A DNA stretch of 64,000 nt from Microbulbifer sp. SAOS-129_SWC (GTDB lineage Bacteria > Pseudomonadota > Gammaproteobacteria > Pseudomonadales > Cellvibrionaceae). Below, piece by piece: positions 17,832 through 27,338 of this stretch. The DNA is taken from assembly GCF_039696035.1 (NCBI RefSeq), contig NZ_CP155567.1, positions 2,475,001-2,539,000 of the forward strand, given 5' to 3'. The position numbers were made by a program, and so were the translations under genes. Under the pieces are notes generated by a model, which was given only the letters and a program-made list of their open reading frames with translations, searched no databases and had not been told where the DNA came from. The first letter of the stretch is position 1. Each line of letters opens with the position of its first letter.

Positions 17832-18686
17832 ATGAGCGAACAGTCAGTAATAGATGCACGGCAATTGGCCGCATTGCTAACCGACACCAAACTGGTGATC
17901 CTCGACTGCCGCTACGACCTGGCGGATAAGGAAGCCGGCGCGCGCGCCTTTGCCGAAGGCCATATTCCCGGCGCCCGCTACGCCAGCCTCCATCAGGACC
18001 TGTCCGCCCCACTGGGCCGTTATGGCGGCCGCCACCCGCTGCCGGAGGCGGAGCAATTCCAGCAATTCGCCCGCGCCGCCGGCATCGACACCGACAGCCG
18101 CGTGATCGTCTATGACGACCAGCGCCTGGCCTTCGCCGCCCGCGCCTGGTGGCTGCTGCGTTATTTCGGCCACGAGCGCGTCAGTATTCTCGATGGCGGC
18201 TTCAGCGCCTGGCAGAACGCCGGCCTGCCGATTGCCAAAGGTCCGGCCGACCCCGTGTCCCCCGGCGACTTCAGTGCGACTCCTTCCCCGGAACGCCTGC
18301 TCGATCACACCACCATCTACCGCCAGCTGGACAATCCTCCCTGGCAACTGGTGGACGCGCGCGATGCGGCGCGCTTTGCCGGCACGTCCGAGCCCATCGA
18401 CCCGATCGCCGGGCACATCCCCACCGCCATCAACAAACCCTGGATCGGCGTCACCCGGGAGGATGGCAGCCTCAAGTCCGTGGGCGAGCTGCGCGCCCAC
18501 TGGGGAGACCTGCCCGCCGACGACCTGCTGGCCAACTACTGCGGCTCCGGCGTCACCGCGTGCGTCAATCTGTTTTCCCTGCACCTGATCGGCCGCGACG
18601 CACTACTGTATCCCGGCAGCTGGAGCGACTGGTGCGCACATATCGTCTATCCAGAGACTGAGACGGCTGAGAAGCCGGCAATGTGA
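17832..18686 (+). CDS. sseA: 3-mercaptopyruvate sulfurtransferase (tandem rhodanese)
   Basis: Two-domain rhodanese (284 residues). The inactive N-terminal domain (about 1-135) is followed by the catalytic domain with the loop CGSGVTAC (catalytic C237). CGSGVT is the loop typical of mercaptopyruvate rather than thiosulfate sulfurtransferases. The enzyme moves sulfur from 3-mercaptopyruvate to thiophilic acceptors such as cyanide or thioredoxin. It sits alone between the lipoprotein hydrolase and the convergent msrA. Confidence 0.92.
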   Translation: MSEQSVIDARQLAALLTDTKLVILDCRYDLADKEAGARAFAEGHIPGARYASLHQDLSAPLGRYGGRHPLPEAEQFQQFARAAGIDTDSRVIVYDDQRLAFAARAWWLLRYFGHERVSILDGGFSAWQNAGLPIAKGPADPVSPGDFSATPSPERLLDHTTIYRQLDNPPWQLVDARDAARFAGTSEPIDPIAGHIPTAINKPWIGVTREDGSLKSVGELRAHWGDLPADDLLANYCGSGVTACVNLFSLHLIGRDALLYPGSWSDWCAHIVYPETETAEKPAM

Positions 18687-18779
18687 TGAGCCCAAAAGCA
18701 TACAGCGGGCTCCGGGGAAGGATTTGGGGAAGGATTTGTCAGGGCGAAAGCCGGCCAGCGCCGGCTTCCGCATAGCGCA

Positions 18780-19409
18780 TCAGCGCAACAGGCAGGCGCC
18801 GGTGCCGGCGAGGCCGCAGTATCCTTCGGGATTCTTGGCCAGGTACTGCTGGTGATCCTCCTCGGCATAGTAGAAAGTCGGTGCCGGCGCCATCTCGGTG
18901 GTAATCGCTCCCAGCCCCTTCTCCTGCAACGCGGCCTGGAACTGCGCCTCGGTCTCCCGCGCCAGCTGCAACTGTTCGTCGCCGTAGCAATAGATGCACG
19001 AGCGGTACTGGGTACCCAGATCGTTACCCTGGCGCATGCCCTGGGTCGGATCGTGCTCTTCCCAGAAGCGCTGCAGCAACTCGCCGTAACTTACCTTGGC
19101 GGGATCGAATACCACCAGCACCACTTCCGCGTGGCCAGTGCCACCGCTGCACACTTCGCGATAATTCGGATTCGGCGTGCTGCCGCCGGCATAGCCCGCG
19201 GCCGTGCTGTAGACGCCGTCAATCTCCCAGAACAGCCGTTCGGCGCCCCAGAAACACCCCATGCCGAATACGGCTTTTTCCAGCCCCGCCGGAAACGGCT
19301 CCACCATGGTGTGACCGGATACAAAATGCACACCGCTGATCGGCATCGCCGTATCGCGGCCCGGCAACGCATCTGCCGGTGTAGGAATCGAAAACTTGTC
19401 GTACTGCAT
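18780..19409 (-). CDS. msrA: Peptide methionine sulfoxide reductase A
   Basis: Reduces the S-epimer of methionine sulfoxide in proteins and free Met. The 209-residue protein carries the catalytic motif GMGCFWGAE (C52), AGYAGG and the EVxxVxxDP segment. C-terminal cysteines in [14 protein letters not shown] are candidates for the resolving residues. The ATG at 19409 is preferred over an earlier in-frame start because AGAGG lies just upstream and the preceding gene ends 2 nt before it. It is the second gene of a two-gene unit after the methyltransferase. Confidence 0.96.
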   Translation of the reverse strand: MQYDKFSIPTPADALPGRDTAMPISGVHFVSGHTMVEPFPAGLEKAVFGMGCFWGAERLFWEIDGVYSTAAGYAGGSTPNPNYREVCSGGTGHAEVVLVVFDPAKVSYGELLQRFWEEHDPTQGMRQGNDLGTQYRSCIYCYGDEQLQLARETEAQFQAALQEKGLGAITTEMAPAPTFYYAEEDHQQYLAKNPEGYCGLAGTGACLLR

Positions 19410-19411
19410 CT

Positions 19412-20032
19412 CTACCTCTGCTCTGCAATCATCAGGCAGCCACTGGCCGCCATTGGCCGGCTGACACGCCACTCGCAATAGGTGGCATCGAGTTTATCTG
19501 CCGCGCGCTCCGCCAGGCGGCGAAACGGCGAGCGACCGGGGTCTGCCAGTACCACCCGCCCGACTCCGGCCTGCATGGCGCGGCGGGTAAGATTGTACAA
19601 CGGCTCCTCGAGCTTATCCCAGAAGCAGATATCCGTGCCGATCACGGCGTCGAAGCCGGCCAGATCCTGCTTGCGGACTCTTTCGTAGTAACAGCGCCAG
19701 GTTTTTACCGCCACGCCGTTCAGTTCAGCGTGATACTCGAGGAAGGGAAACACGCTAGGGTCCGCATCCAGCCCGGTCACTTTGGCATCGAAATGTTTCG
19801 CGCAAAAAATTCCACCCAACCCCCAGCCGCAACCGAGATCCAGCACCCGGGCACCCTGCTGCAGCGGGTTACGTTTCAGGTAGTCCATTATCAGGCAGGA
19901 ACTCTTCCAAAATTTATTGCCATGCAGGCTGGGATCACCCGCCTCTCTGCGCAACCTGCGCATGTCCGGGTGAGCATTCTGACGCACCGTCAAGCCGAAT
20001 AGCCGACGACTGCTGTTCGTACCGGAGGGCAT
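19412..20032 (-). CDS. Class I SAM-dependent methyltransferase
   Basis: A 206-residue Rossmann-fold methyltransferase with motif [13 protein letters not shown] and the acidic loop [10 protein letters not shown], then [16 protein letters not shown]. The pattern resembles protein-lysine methyltransferase relatives of the METTL/ETFBKMT type, but the substrate is not known. The ATG at 20032 begins the conserved part; the open frame upstream has no homology-like content. It is followed at 2 nt by msrA, so the two are co-transcribed. Confidence 0.82.
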   Translation of the reverse strand: MPSGTNSSRRLFGLTVRQNAHPDMRRLRREAGDPSLHGNKFWKSSCLIMDYLKRNPLQQGARVLDLGCGWGLGGIFCAKHFDAKVTGLDADPSVFPFLEYHAELNGVAVKTWRCYYERVRKQDLAGFDAVIGTDICFWDKLEEPLYNLTRRAMQAGVGRVVLADPGRSPFRRLAERAADKLDATYCEWRVSRPMAASGCLMIAEQR

Positions 20033-20546
20033 ATCGTTATAACCATCCTCATTGTTACTGGAAATTTTATAGGTCGACGAACATCGACCGCGCCAGTTTA
20101 CCGCTTTTCCATCGAGGTTACAGCCGCCAGAAATCACCCACAGTCTCAGACCTCGTTGAAAGTGACGTTGAAATCCCGCTTTCCGTATCCGCCCCAACCT
20201 CATCAATTGCGAACCTCACCGCCACCAGTGACGCCCAGGGATACCCAATATGAACACGATTCATCAGGCATAACAGTGCACACCAAACCTCCCGAGAAGC
20301 TAGAAAAATCTTTTAGAAGTCTCCCCGGATGGCACTGCCGTTTAAATTACGGCGCTTTGATCCACTTTACTGACATTACTCTCAACTAAAATTCCCATCG
20401 CCAAGCGACAGGCAAAAAATTAACCGTCACCCCGAATAACGCGCAGACCCGAGCGAAGACGGAAAAAACTTTTTCGACACCCACAGCGAAACGAGACCCT
20501 GGACAGGGTTCACACAGACGCCAATCAAGGATTTGAGGCTTAACCA
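20033..20546. other. 514-bp intergenic region between divergent genes, no gene seen
   Basis: It must hold promoters for the methyltransferase-msrA unit (minus) and the amidohydrolase-porin group (plus). Short open frames here show no coding character or recognisable domain. No strong palindrome or known operator was seen. Confidence 0.5.
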
Positions 20547-21671
20547 ATGAATTATCTCCACCGAAAGATTCTCTACATCGCTGGCGCCTTCATTCTGGCC
20601 TTGTCGTGCACCTGTGCTGCAGCGCAGAGCAACAAGGAATATCTCTTTAACGATTCGCACTTTCACCTGACCAACTATGTGCAGAAAGGTACGGATATTC
20701 ATAAATACCTGGAGATCATGGGTGACAAGGTCGGCCGCTCCACACTCTTTGGCATTCCACTGCAGCAGACCTGGTCGTATGAGAACTCCGGCGACTATGC
20801 GCCCACTTACTATCTCGAAACCGACGCACCACTCTACTACTACTCATTTACCGATGCCTTTATTGCCAAGGCTTACGAGTCACTCTCCAAGGAGCAACAA
20901 GCCCGGCTCGACCCGATGATTACCGGCTTCAACCCGGCGGACATGTATGCAGTCGACCACATTCGCCGGGTTCTGGAGCTCTTTCCCGGAGTTTTCACCG
21001 GCATTGGCGAGTTTACGATTCACAAGGAGTTTGTTTCCTCCAAGGTGGCCGGGGATGTTGCCAGCCTCACCGACCCCGCGCTCGATCGAATCCTGGATTT
21101 CGCCGGCAAGGTTGGCCTGGTCGTCATCCTGCACAGCGATATCGACATGCCCTTCTCGAAACCGGGCAAGGAGCCGATTTTCCTGAAGCAAATGAAGGAG
21201 CTGCTTGCGCGACACCCCAAAACCACCATCATCTGGGCGCACACCGGGCTCGGCCGCGTCGTTCACCCAGCCGAGGATCAGGCAATAGCCGAACCGAAGG
21301 TTGAGCGCAACCCGAGGCACCTCGAGTACATCGAAGGGATGATCAAGGATCCCAAACTGAGCCATGTCTATTTCGACATTTCCTGGGATGAAGTGGCCAA
21401 ATATGCCGTAGCAACTCCCGAGGCCACAAAAAACACGGCCGGCATGTTCGACCGCCACCCTGATCGCTTCCTGTTTGGCACCGACGTTGTTGCGCCGTCC
21501 GACCAGGCTGCGCAGCTCAGGGTTTATAACCTGTGGGACCCGGTTTTCGCCCTGACAAAATCGGCGACCAAGGAAAAGATCATGAAGGCGAACTATGAGC
21601 GCTTGTTTGACGCTGCGCGTAAAAAAGTGCGTGCCTGGGAGAAAGCCAACGTAAAAGCCGCTAAAAATTGA
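20547..21671 (+). CDS. Secreted amidohydrolase-family TIM-barrel protein
   Basis: A 374-residue amidohydrolase-2 type protein with a signal peptide (about 1-26, ending CAAA-QS). The metal-binding HxH of the first strand is at H38/H40 (DSHFH). Further candidate ligands are in LHSDID, WAHTGLGR and the Asp in FGTDVVAP. It probably cleaves a C-C, C-N or ester bond in a small molecule in the periplasm; the substrate is unknown. It is followed 17 nt later by a porin and then by a second porin, suggesting uptake and processing of one nutrient class. Confidence 0.8.
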   Translation: MNYLHRKILYIAGAFILALSCTCAAAQSNKEYLFNDSHFHLTNYVQKGTDIHKYLEIMGDKVGRSTLFGIPLQQTWSYENSGDYAPTYYLETDAPLYYYSFTDAFIAKAYESLSKEQQARLDPMITGFNPADMYAVDHIRRVLELFPGVFTGIGEFTIHKEFVSSKVAGDVASLTDPALDRILDFAGKVGLVVILHSDIDMPFSKPGKEPIFLKQMKELLARHPKTTIIWAHTGLGRVVHPAEDQAIAEPKVERNPRHLEYIEGMIKDPKLSHVYFDISWDEVAKYAVATPEATKNTAGMFDRHPDRFLFGTDVVAPSDQAAQLRVYNLWDPVFALTKSATKEKIMKANYERLFDAARKKVRAWEKANVKAAKN

Positions 21672-21688
21672 TTTCACAGAGGTGCGCC

Positions 21689-23137
21689 ATGCATAAGGAA
21701 ATAATTGCAAAGCTTGCCCTGCTGTGCCTCCTGGCATATCCGTCCATCGGCTTCCCGGCCGATGCCAGGACAGAAAAAAGGCTTCGCGAGCTGGAAGAAA
21801 AGCAGCGCCAGCTCGAGCGTGCCGTTAAGGATCGCGACGAGGTAATCAAGGATCTAGAAAGGGCCAGGAGGGAAGCGAGGTCGGCAGGATCCCGCTCCCC
21901 GCAAACCACCGGTCTCGCCTCTGATTACCCGCAGGATGATTTCTGGAGCCGATACGAACCCGGCAACGGCTTTAAACTGGCACAAACCCCGTATGGCGAC
22001 CTCACCTGGTCGGCGTTCACTTATGCCCGCTACCTGAATCAGAGATCGCTCGATCCCTACTATACCGACAGCTTTGGTAGAGAATTCGAACTGGATCGAC
22101 GCCATGACATGCAGCTGCAGAAAGTCACCATGTATTTCAAGGGATGGCTTTTAGATCCAAAGTTCCACTACCTGCTCTACACATGGACCAGCAACTCCAA
22201 CCAGGGCCAATCAGCCCAGGTGGTGGTGGCGGGCAACCTCGGCTACAAATTCAATGACAACTTCAACCTCAGCGCCGGCATTAACAGTTTGCCCAGCACC
22301 CGAAGTACCCAGGGCACCTTCCCCGACTGGCTGCGGGTAGACCACCGAACGATTGCCGATGAATTTTTTCGTGCTTCTTATACCAGCGGTATTTGGGCAA
22401 GTGGCGACATCACCAAAAAATCTCGCTATCAACTGATGCTGGGCAACAACCTCAGCCAGCTCGGGGTTGATGCCAACCAGCTCGATGAACAATTCAATAC
22501 TGTTTCTGGCGCAGCGTGGGTGATGCCGACCACGGGCGAGTATGGTCCGAAGTCTGGCTTTGGCGACTATGAATACCATGAAAACCTGGCAACACTGTTC
22601 GGCGCAAGCTACACCCGCAGCCGTGAAGATGCACAAGCACAACCGGGGATCAACAGCTTCGAGAACAGCCAAATCCGGCTTTCCGATGGAACGCTCCTGT
22701 TCCAGCTGGATCCTTTTGACGTGGGCTCACAGGTTGACCGGGCCACCTATCAGATGGCATCAGTCAATGGCGGCCTCAAAAAATGCGGCTACTCTCTCGA
22801 CGCAGAATATTACTGGCGCAAGGTAGACAATTTCGAGACATCTGGCCCGATCCCTGTCGACGCGTTGCATGACCATGGATTTCAGTTGCAGGCATCCGCG
22901 ATGCTTGTACCCAGCTTATTGCAGCTGTACCTGTCCGGATCAAAAATCTATGGCGATTACGGCAATCCGTGGGACGTAGCTCTCGGAGCGAATATTTATC
23001 CCTTCAAAAGACGGGAAGTACGGGTAAATACACAGGTTTTATACCTGAAAGATTCCCCCGTAGGCTACAACAGCGTGCCATTTATCGTCGGTGGTGACGG
23101 GGCAGTGCTCTCCATTGATCTGATGCTTGCTTTCTAG
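21689..23137 (+). CDS. Outer-membrane porin with N-terminal coiled coil (phosphate-selective porin O/P-like)
   Basis: A 482-residue beta-barrel protein. The signal peptide (about 1-24) is followed by a charged coiled coil (about 27-72, EKRLRELEEKQRQLERAV). Many alternating aromatic strands follow, and the protein ends in a terminal Phe (LSIDLMLAF), the outer-membrane assembly signal. The layout matches OprO/OprP-like porins in which the coiled coil trimerises in the periplasm. The ATG at 21689 has AGAGGTG upstream. It is probably co-transcribed with the amidohydrolase (17-nt gap). Confidence 0.8.
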   Translation: MHKEIIAKLALLCLLAYPSIGFPADARTEKRLRELEEKQRQLERAVKDRDEVIKDLERARREARSAGSRSPQTTGLASDYPQDDFWSRYEPGNGFKLAQTPYGDLTWSAFTYARYLNQRSLDPYYTDSFGREFELDRRHDMQLQKVTMYFKGWLLDPKFHYLLYTWTSNSNQGQSAQVVVAGNLGYKFNDNFNLSAGINSLPSTRSTQGTFPDWLRVDHRTIADEFFRASYTSGIWASGDITKKSRYQLMLGNNLSQLGVDANQLDEQFNTVSGAAWVMPTTGEYGPKSGFGDYEYHENLATLFGASYTRSREDAQAQPGINSFENSQIRLSDGTLLFQLDPFDVGSQVDRATYQMASVNGGLKKCGYSLDAEYYWRKVDNFETSGPIPVDALHDHGFQLQASAMLVPSLLQLYLSGSKIYGDYGNPWDVALGANIYPFKRREVRVNTQVLYLKDSPVGYNSVPFIVGGDGAVLSIDLMLAF

Positions 23138-23497
23138 CCTTCCCCCTACCGTCCGGAAACACCACTACACAGGAATTGAACTTCGGTACCAACGCAAAAT
23201 GCTCCCACTACGGTTTGGCACAAAATGGACGCCCGCCGGGGTTACTCCTCGCAGACAGAGAGTAACTTCCCTGGATTTCGCAGCCTCTCCCGATCACGGG
23301 GTCTCGATCAGGTTTCATCAAAGGTCGAGGCTCAGAGGCTGTGGTAAAAGCAGCAGGCGAGGAAAAGTATCCGCGCCAAAAATCTGGCATGGCATGCCGA
23401 TTATGCCTATGAATCGCCCGCGTAAACTACCTTTTAGTTCGATGCAACATGCATTTCCCCTGGTGTACGCCGACAAGAAAGCAAGGAAGGCCTCAAA
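23138..23497. other. 360-bp gap between the two porin genes, no supported gene
   Basis: One plus-strand open frame crosses it, but its composition is Arg/Lys-rich and lacks domain features, so I do not call it. The second porin may be expressed from its own promoter here. Confidence 0.45.
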
Positions 23498-24769
23498 ATG
23501 AGCATACGTAAGCTAATACCGCTCGGCATTGTCGTAGCCACCACTGCTAGCGCCCCATACACCCACGCCCTACCAGTGTACGAATCCAATCTGGTGGCGC
23601 TCTATATCCAGGGCTACCTGGAGGTCAACCAGGTCAATATCGAGGGCAATACCGTCATGAACGACGGCCCCTCCCGTATTGGCTTCAACCTCGATGTGCC
23701 CGCTTATCACGACTGGAATGTCGGTTTCAATGTCGAGTGGGGAATCCGGGCAGTTTCGCCCAACCAGCGACTGGACATTTCCGGCGACCAGCAGGCCTCC
23801 CCCGGCGAGCGACAGGCCCCACTCTACGTGAGACAGGGACATGTCTACGCGAAACACCCGTTGTATGGCGATTTTGCGGCGGGAAAACAATGGGCGGTCT
23901 ACTACGACGTCGCCGGCATTACCGACTGGTATAACGTTTCCGGCGGCCTGGCCAGTGGCGCCTTCGCCCTCGGCGGTGACGGCGGTATAACCGGCACCGG
24001 CCGGGCGGATGCCGCTCTCACCTGGCGCAAAGATTGGGAGGCGCTGGGCGGTACATTCCAGGTGGGGCTGCAGCGCGCTGCCCATGTCGCCAGTTTGAAT
24101 ATTGAGGTCGAGGATGTCGCCGGTCCCAATACGCTGCTGGTGTGCCCGCCCGGCGATTGCGAGTACGGCCTCAGTCGCGGTATTTCACTCAGTTACAAAG
24201 CGGATCTTGGGGACGGCCTGTTTCTCGGCACCGCCTACCAGCGCACGAATCTGGATATTTCCACCGATCGCGGCATCGTGACCGATATTTCCGACCCTTT
24301 CGATCCCGTCGTGATTCAAAACGACTATGTGATCCGCGCCAGCAGTAACGATTTCGCCTTTATCGGCGGCATCGCCTATGGCAAAGGCGCGTATGAAAAA
24401 GGGATCTACGCAGCCTTCAACTGGCATCGCTCCCACAACAACGAGCTGGCTCCCCCCGGATCCACCATGGGTGCCACCAACTTTTTCAATGCTGTCGGTT
24501 CAGAGAGCTTCGTGAGTTATACCTGGGGAGCCAACAACTGCTACAGCATTTACGGTGGCCACAACTTGCTGAAATCCCACAACGACAAGATCTTCGAAGA
24601 CGCACTGATCACCGGCGACAAGTATGTTCTGGCCAAATATTACCTCGGCTTTCAATATCTCTGGAACGAGCGGGTAAAGGTGTTCTTTGAAGGTGCCGCA
24701 GACAACAGCAATACCGTTGCACAGCAGGATAACGGCTTTGCCAGCGTCGGCATCAGAGTCGACATCTGA
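23498..24769 (+). CDS. General porin-like outer-membrane protein
   Basis: A 423-residue predicted 16-strand porin of the gram-negative (OmpC/Porin_4-like) type. The signal peptide (about 1-24) ends near THA-LP, followed by SNLVALYIQGYLEVNQVNIEG and repeated amphipathic strands such as FAAGKQWAVYYDV. It ends GFASVGIRVDI, with a terminal Ile rather than Phe, somewhat unusual for barrel assembly. A strong AAGGAAGG ribosome site precedes the ATG. It lies downstream of the amidohydrolase and the first porin, with a 360-bp gap. Confidence 0.78.
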   Translation: MSIRKLIPLGIVVATTASAPYTHALPVYESNLVALYIQGYLEVNQVNIEGNTVMNDGPSRIGFNLDVPAYHDWNVGFNVEWGIRAVSPNQRLDISGDQQASPGERQAPLYVRQGHVYAKHPLYGDFAAGKQWAVYYDVAGITDWYNVSGGLASGAFALGGDGGITGTGRADAALTWRKDWEALGGTFQVGLQRAAHVASLNIEVEDVAGPNTLLVCPPGDCEYGLSRGISLSYKADLGDGLFLGTAYQRTNLDISTDRGIVTDISDPFDPVVIQNDYVIRASSNDFAFIGGIAYGKGAYEKGIYAAFNWHRSHNNELAPPGSTMGATNFFNAVGSESFVSYTWGANNCYSIYGGHNLLKSHNDKIFEDALITGDKYVLAKYYLGFQYLWNERVKVFFEGAADNSNTVAQQDNGFASVGIRVDI

Positions 24770-24807
24770 TACGCTAGCGAGCCGACAGATAACAACAAGG
24801 ACGGCCT

Positions 24808-25302
24808 GTGGCTCGCCTGATCCTGCTGCTGGCAGTCGGCATCATTGCCTGGCTGGCATGGCAAAAATTCCGTAGCAGTACCCCCGCCGAGCGGCGCAAG
24901 CTGCTGTTGCACTGGCTGCTGATCGGCGTCGCGGTGGTGGCGGTACTGGCGGCCATTGGCGGCCGCCTGAACTGGGTGGGCGCGGCGGTGGCGGCGGCGC
25001 TACCCTTTGCCGGTCGCGCGGTGCGCTGGCTGGCCCGCTACCTCCCCTGGCTGGCGCCGCTGCTGGCAAAACACGCCCGCGCGCGACAGCGACAGAACGC
25101 CCACCAGGCTGACAGCTCCCCCCAACTGACGCCGGAAGAGGCGCGGCAGATTCTGGGCGTCTCCGCCGATGCCGGCAGCGAGGAAATCATTGCCGCCCAT
25201 CGCAAGCTGATCCAGCGCCTGCATCCGGACCGTGGCGGAAACGATTACCTTGCGTCCCGCATCAATGCCGCCAAAGAGTTGCTACTCAAAAAAGGAAGTT
25301 AG
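24808..25302 (+). CDS. Membrane-anchored J-domain (DnaJ-like) co-chaperone
   Basis: A 164-residue protein with one or two N-terminal hydrophobic helices (about 2-18 and 33-52), a basic linker, and a compact C-terminal J domain (about 107-164) with the HPD motif at 139-141 (LHPDRGG). The organisation resembles DjlB/Tim14-type proteins, which recruit Hsp70 to a membrane site. The start is a GTG with AAGGA upstream. It is convergent with cmoM, 18 bp apart. Confidence 0.87.
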   Translation: MARLILLLAVGIIAWLAWQKFRSSTPAERRKLLLHWLLIGVAVVAVLAAIGGRLNWVGAAVAAALPFAGRAVRWLARYLPWLAPLLAKHARARQRQNAHQADSSPQLTPEEARQILGVSADAGSEEIIAAHRKLIQRLHPDRGGNDYLASRINAAKELLLKKGS

Positions 25303-25320
25303 GCGGAATCACCACTTCGA

Positions 25321-26103
25321 CTATAGCGGTGCGCGGCACAGCAGGTGAATATAGCGCGCCAGCTGGCGGTAAGGATCTGTGCGGGAATAGGCCAGCTCTT
25401 TCGACACAATCGCCGCCGTGGGCAGCTTGTCGCGGATCTGCGGTGTCATGAAATCGTGAAAGCAGCGAATACCGCTGTGCGCTACTACCGTCAGCCCTAC
25501 CTGGGCCAGCCAGTCCTCCACCCACTCCAGCAGTAACGGGTTTTGCGGTGTCAGGCTGCCCGGATGGCCGCCCCAGTCACCGGATTCGATATTGCGGTCG
25601 AGCTGGTAGAAACTGCCGCGCTGCAATAAGCGAAATTCCAGCGCGCGGCGATTGTAGAAGGTGAGAGACAGGTAGCCGCCCGGGCGCAGCAGGCGGCGCA
25701 GGCTCACCAGCGCGCCGTGCGGATCATCGAGCCACTCCAGCACCGCGTGGCACAGCACCAGGTCTGCACCGCACAATTCCGGCAGGGCCGGCAGCGCCTG
25801 TAGCGGCTTGTGCAGCAGGGTCACGCGATTTTCGAGGCCGCGTTCGGCAACCGCCTCCGCGGCCTGCTCGAGCATCGCCGCAGAGATATCGGCGATATGC
25901 ACGCGGTGGCCGGCGGCGGCCAGCTCCAGCGCAAACTGCCCCTGACCGCCGCCGGCATCGACGACGCGCAAGGGGCTTTCGCCCTCTGCCAGCACTGCGG
26001 CCAGATCGCGGTTCAGCACCGCCAGGCGGACTTCGCCCTTGGCGCCGCCGTAGATACGCTTGCGAAAACGGTGCGCCAGGTCGTCGAAGTTGCGATCAGT
26101 CAT
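25321..26103 (-). CDS. cmoM: tRNA 5-carboxymethoxyuridine methyltransferase
   Basis: Methylates cmo5U34 to mcmo5U in tRNA wobble positions. The 260-residue protein opens with the CmoM-type MTDRNFDDLAHRFRKRIYGGAKGEVR, has SAM motif I VVDAGGGQGQFAL, then CHAVLEWLDDP and LSLTFYNRRALEF. It overlaps the upstream MazG-like gene by 8 nt, forming a minus-strand operon with it and the DUF599 gene. Its pathway partners cmoA and cmoB lie 4-7 kb away on the other strand. Confidence 0.93.
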   Translation of the reverse strand: MTDRNFDDLAHRFRKRIYGGAKGEVRLAVLNRDLAAVLAEGESPLRVVDAGGGQGQFALELAAAGHRVHIADISAAMLEQAAEAVAERGLENRVTLLHKPLQALPALPELCGADLVLCHAVLEWLDDPHGALVSLRRLLRPGGYLSLTFYNRRALEFRLLQRGSFYQLDRNIESGDWGGHPGSLTPQNPLLLEWVEDWLAQVGLTVVAHSGIRCFHDFMTPQIRDKLPTAAIVSKELAYSRTDPYRQLARYIHLLCRAPL

Positions 26104-26425
26104 CGCCGCCCTGCTCCGCCGCCTCGGCGCGCAGGCGGTTTACCGCAATCTTGTCCCGCAGTGCGGTGTCCAGATCCACATCAAGCGTATCGGCAAGCTT
26201 GACCAGGTACATCTGGATATCCGCCAGTTCCGCCGCCACCTGGGCGGCATCTGCGCTGTGCATCAGCGCGGTGATGCCGGCGTCATCGCGCCACTGCAAA
26301 TGCCGCCCCAGCTCCGCGACTTCCACCGCCAGGGCCATGGCCAGGTTCTTCGGGGTGTGCAGCCGCGACCAGTCGCGGCGCTCGGCGATTTCATTGAAGG
26401 CCGCGAGGATCTCCCTGTGCTTCAT
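26096..26425 (-). CDS. MazG-like / dCTPase-type nucleotide pyrophosphohydrolase
   Basis: A 109-residue all-alpha NTP pyrophosphohydrolase of the MazG/RS21-C6 group. It carries HTPKNLAMALAVEVAELGRHLQW and the second acidic segment VAAELADIQMYLVKLADTLDVD, which together coordinate Mg2+. Probable role: hydrolysis of (d)CTP or modified dNTPs. The stop overlaps the cmoM start by 8 nt, and 1 nt separates it from the DUF599 gene. Confidence 0.88.
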   Translation of the reverse strand: MKHREILAAFNEIAERRDWSRLHTPKNLAMALAVEVAELGRHLQWRDDAGITALMHSADAAQVAAELADIQMYLVKLADTLDVDLDTALRDKIAVNRLRAEAAEQGGDD

Positions 26426-26426
26426 G

Positions 26427-27149
26427 CTATTTCGCCTTATGTGCCTTCAGCTGTTCCGGCGCACGGCCACCGGCGGCCAGGATCGACTGCAGGGTGCGCG
26501 AGCGGAACTCGCGCAGGTACAGCACCCAGGCCACCAGCAGGTAGCTGCCAACAAACACCAGCGGGTGGATAAACCAGCCCAGTACCGACATGGCGAAATA
26601 ATAGGAGCGCAGGCCGTAGTTGTAGCTGTGGCCGGCCTGGTCAATCACCTTCGCGGCGCTGATGGCGAAGCGGCGGCGCGCCTGGTCGGTGAGTTCCTCG
26701 GCGTCTGCCGCCGGTGCCGCGCCGATCAGCACATTGGCGAAGGAGTACTGGCGCAGCGACCAGGTAAAATTGAAGAAGGCGAAAATGAAGATCACGATCA
26801 GCAACAGGATCTGCATCTCGAACTGCTCCTTCGTCGTGGAGCCGGTCAGCGGCAGGCTGCTCAACAGCTCGATCGCCGCCTCGTTGGCGGTAAGCGCAGT
26901 GACCAGACCGGCCAGGATCAGGATACTGGTGGAAGCGAAAAAGCCAATCACCCGCTCGAGGTTGCTGATAATCGCGGCGTCCGGTACGCGCAGGTCCCGC
27001 TCCAGCATACGCAGCATCCACTCCACCCGGTACCACTGCATCGAGGATGCCAGGCACCAGGACACCTTGGCCTTGCGGCGCGCAAAGACGGTATAGCCCG
27101 CCCAGGTGATAAAGAAACCGGCGAGGCTCGCGAAATCCATCCAGGTCAA
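26427..27149 (-). CDS. DUF599 family inner-membrane protein
   Basis: A 240-residue membrane protein with about four hydrophobic segments (around 8-22, 66-90, 112-135 and 186-212) and the DUF599 pattern (WYRVEWMLRMLERDLRVPDAAIISNL; FTWSLRQYSFANVLIGA). Function unknown in the family. It heads the minus-strand operon DUF599-MazG-like-cmoM; the promoter should lie in the 190 bp shared with the PreP-type gene. Confidence 0.85.
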   Translation of the reverse strand: MTWMDFASLAGFFITWAGYTVFARRKAKVSWCLASSMQWYRVEWMLRMLERDLRVPDAAIISNLERVIGFFASTSILILAGLVTALTANEAAIELLSSLPLTGSTTKEQFEMQILLLIVIFIFAFFNFTWSLRQYSFANVLIGAAPAADAEELTDQARRRFAISAAKVIDQAGHSYNYGLRSYYFAMSVLGWFIHPLVFVGSYLLVAWVLYLREFRSRTLQSILAAGGRAPEQLKAHKAK

Positions 27150-27338
27150 CGTCTGTCTCCGTGTTCGTCTATTTTATATCCCGGGGGACACCAGAGAAGT
27201 CTTTGCCCTGCTGACACCTATGTCAACACTATTCTTTTGGCCGCAGTGCTGTTTTTCCGGCGGGACCCGGCGTTAAAATGGCGCCCCACTCGCCGGCACC
27301 CGCGGCCGCAATCAATCGAAAAACCAGGGAGCTGTCTT

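Noticed and set aside
23127..23501. A 124-codon frame between the porin genes
   Set aside because: It overlaps the 3' end of the first porin gene in another frame, has no ribosome site, and shows an Arg/Lys-rich random composition.
26151..27338. N-terminal extension of the PreP-type peptidase, giving 1366 residues
   Set aside because: The extra part is antisense to the MazG-like and DUF599 genes and has no domain. A TTG with a good ribosome site at 27339 gives the normal family start and length.
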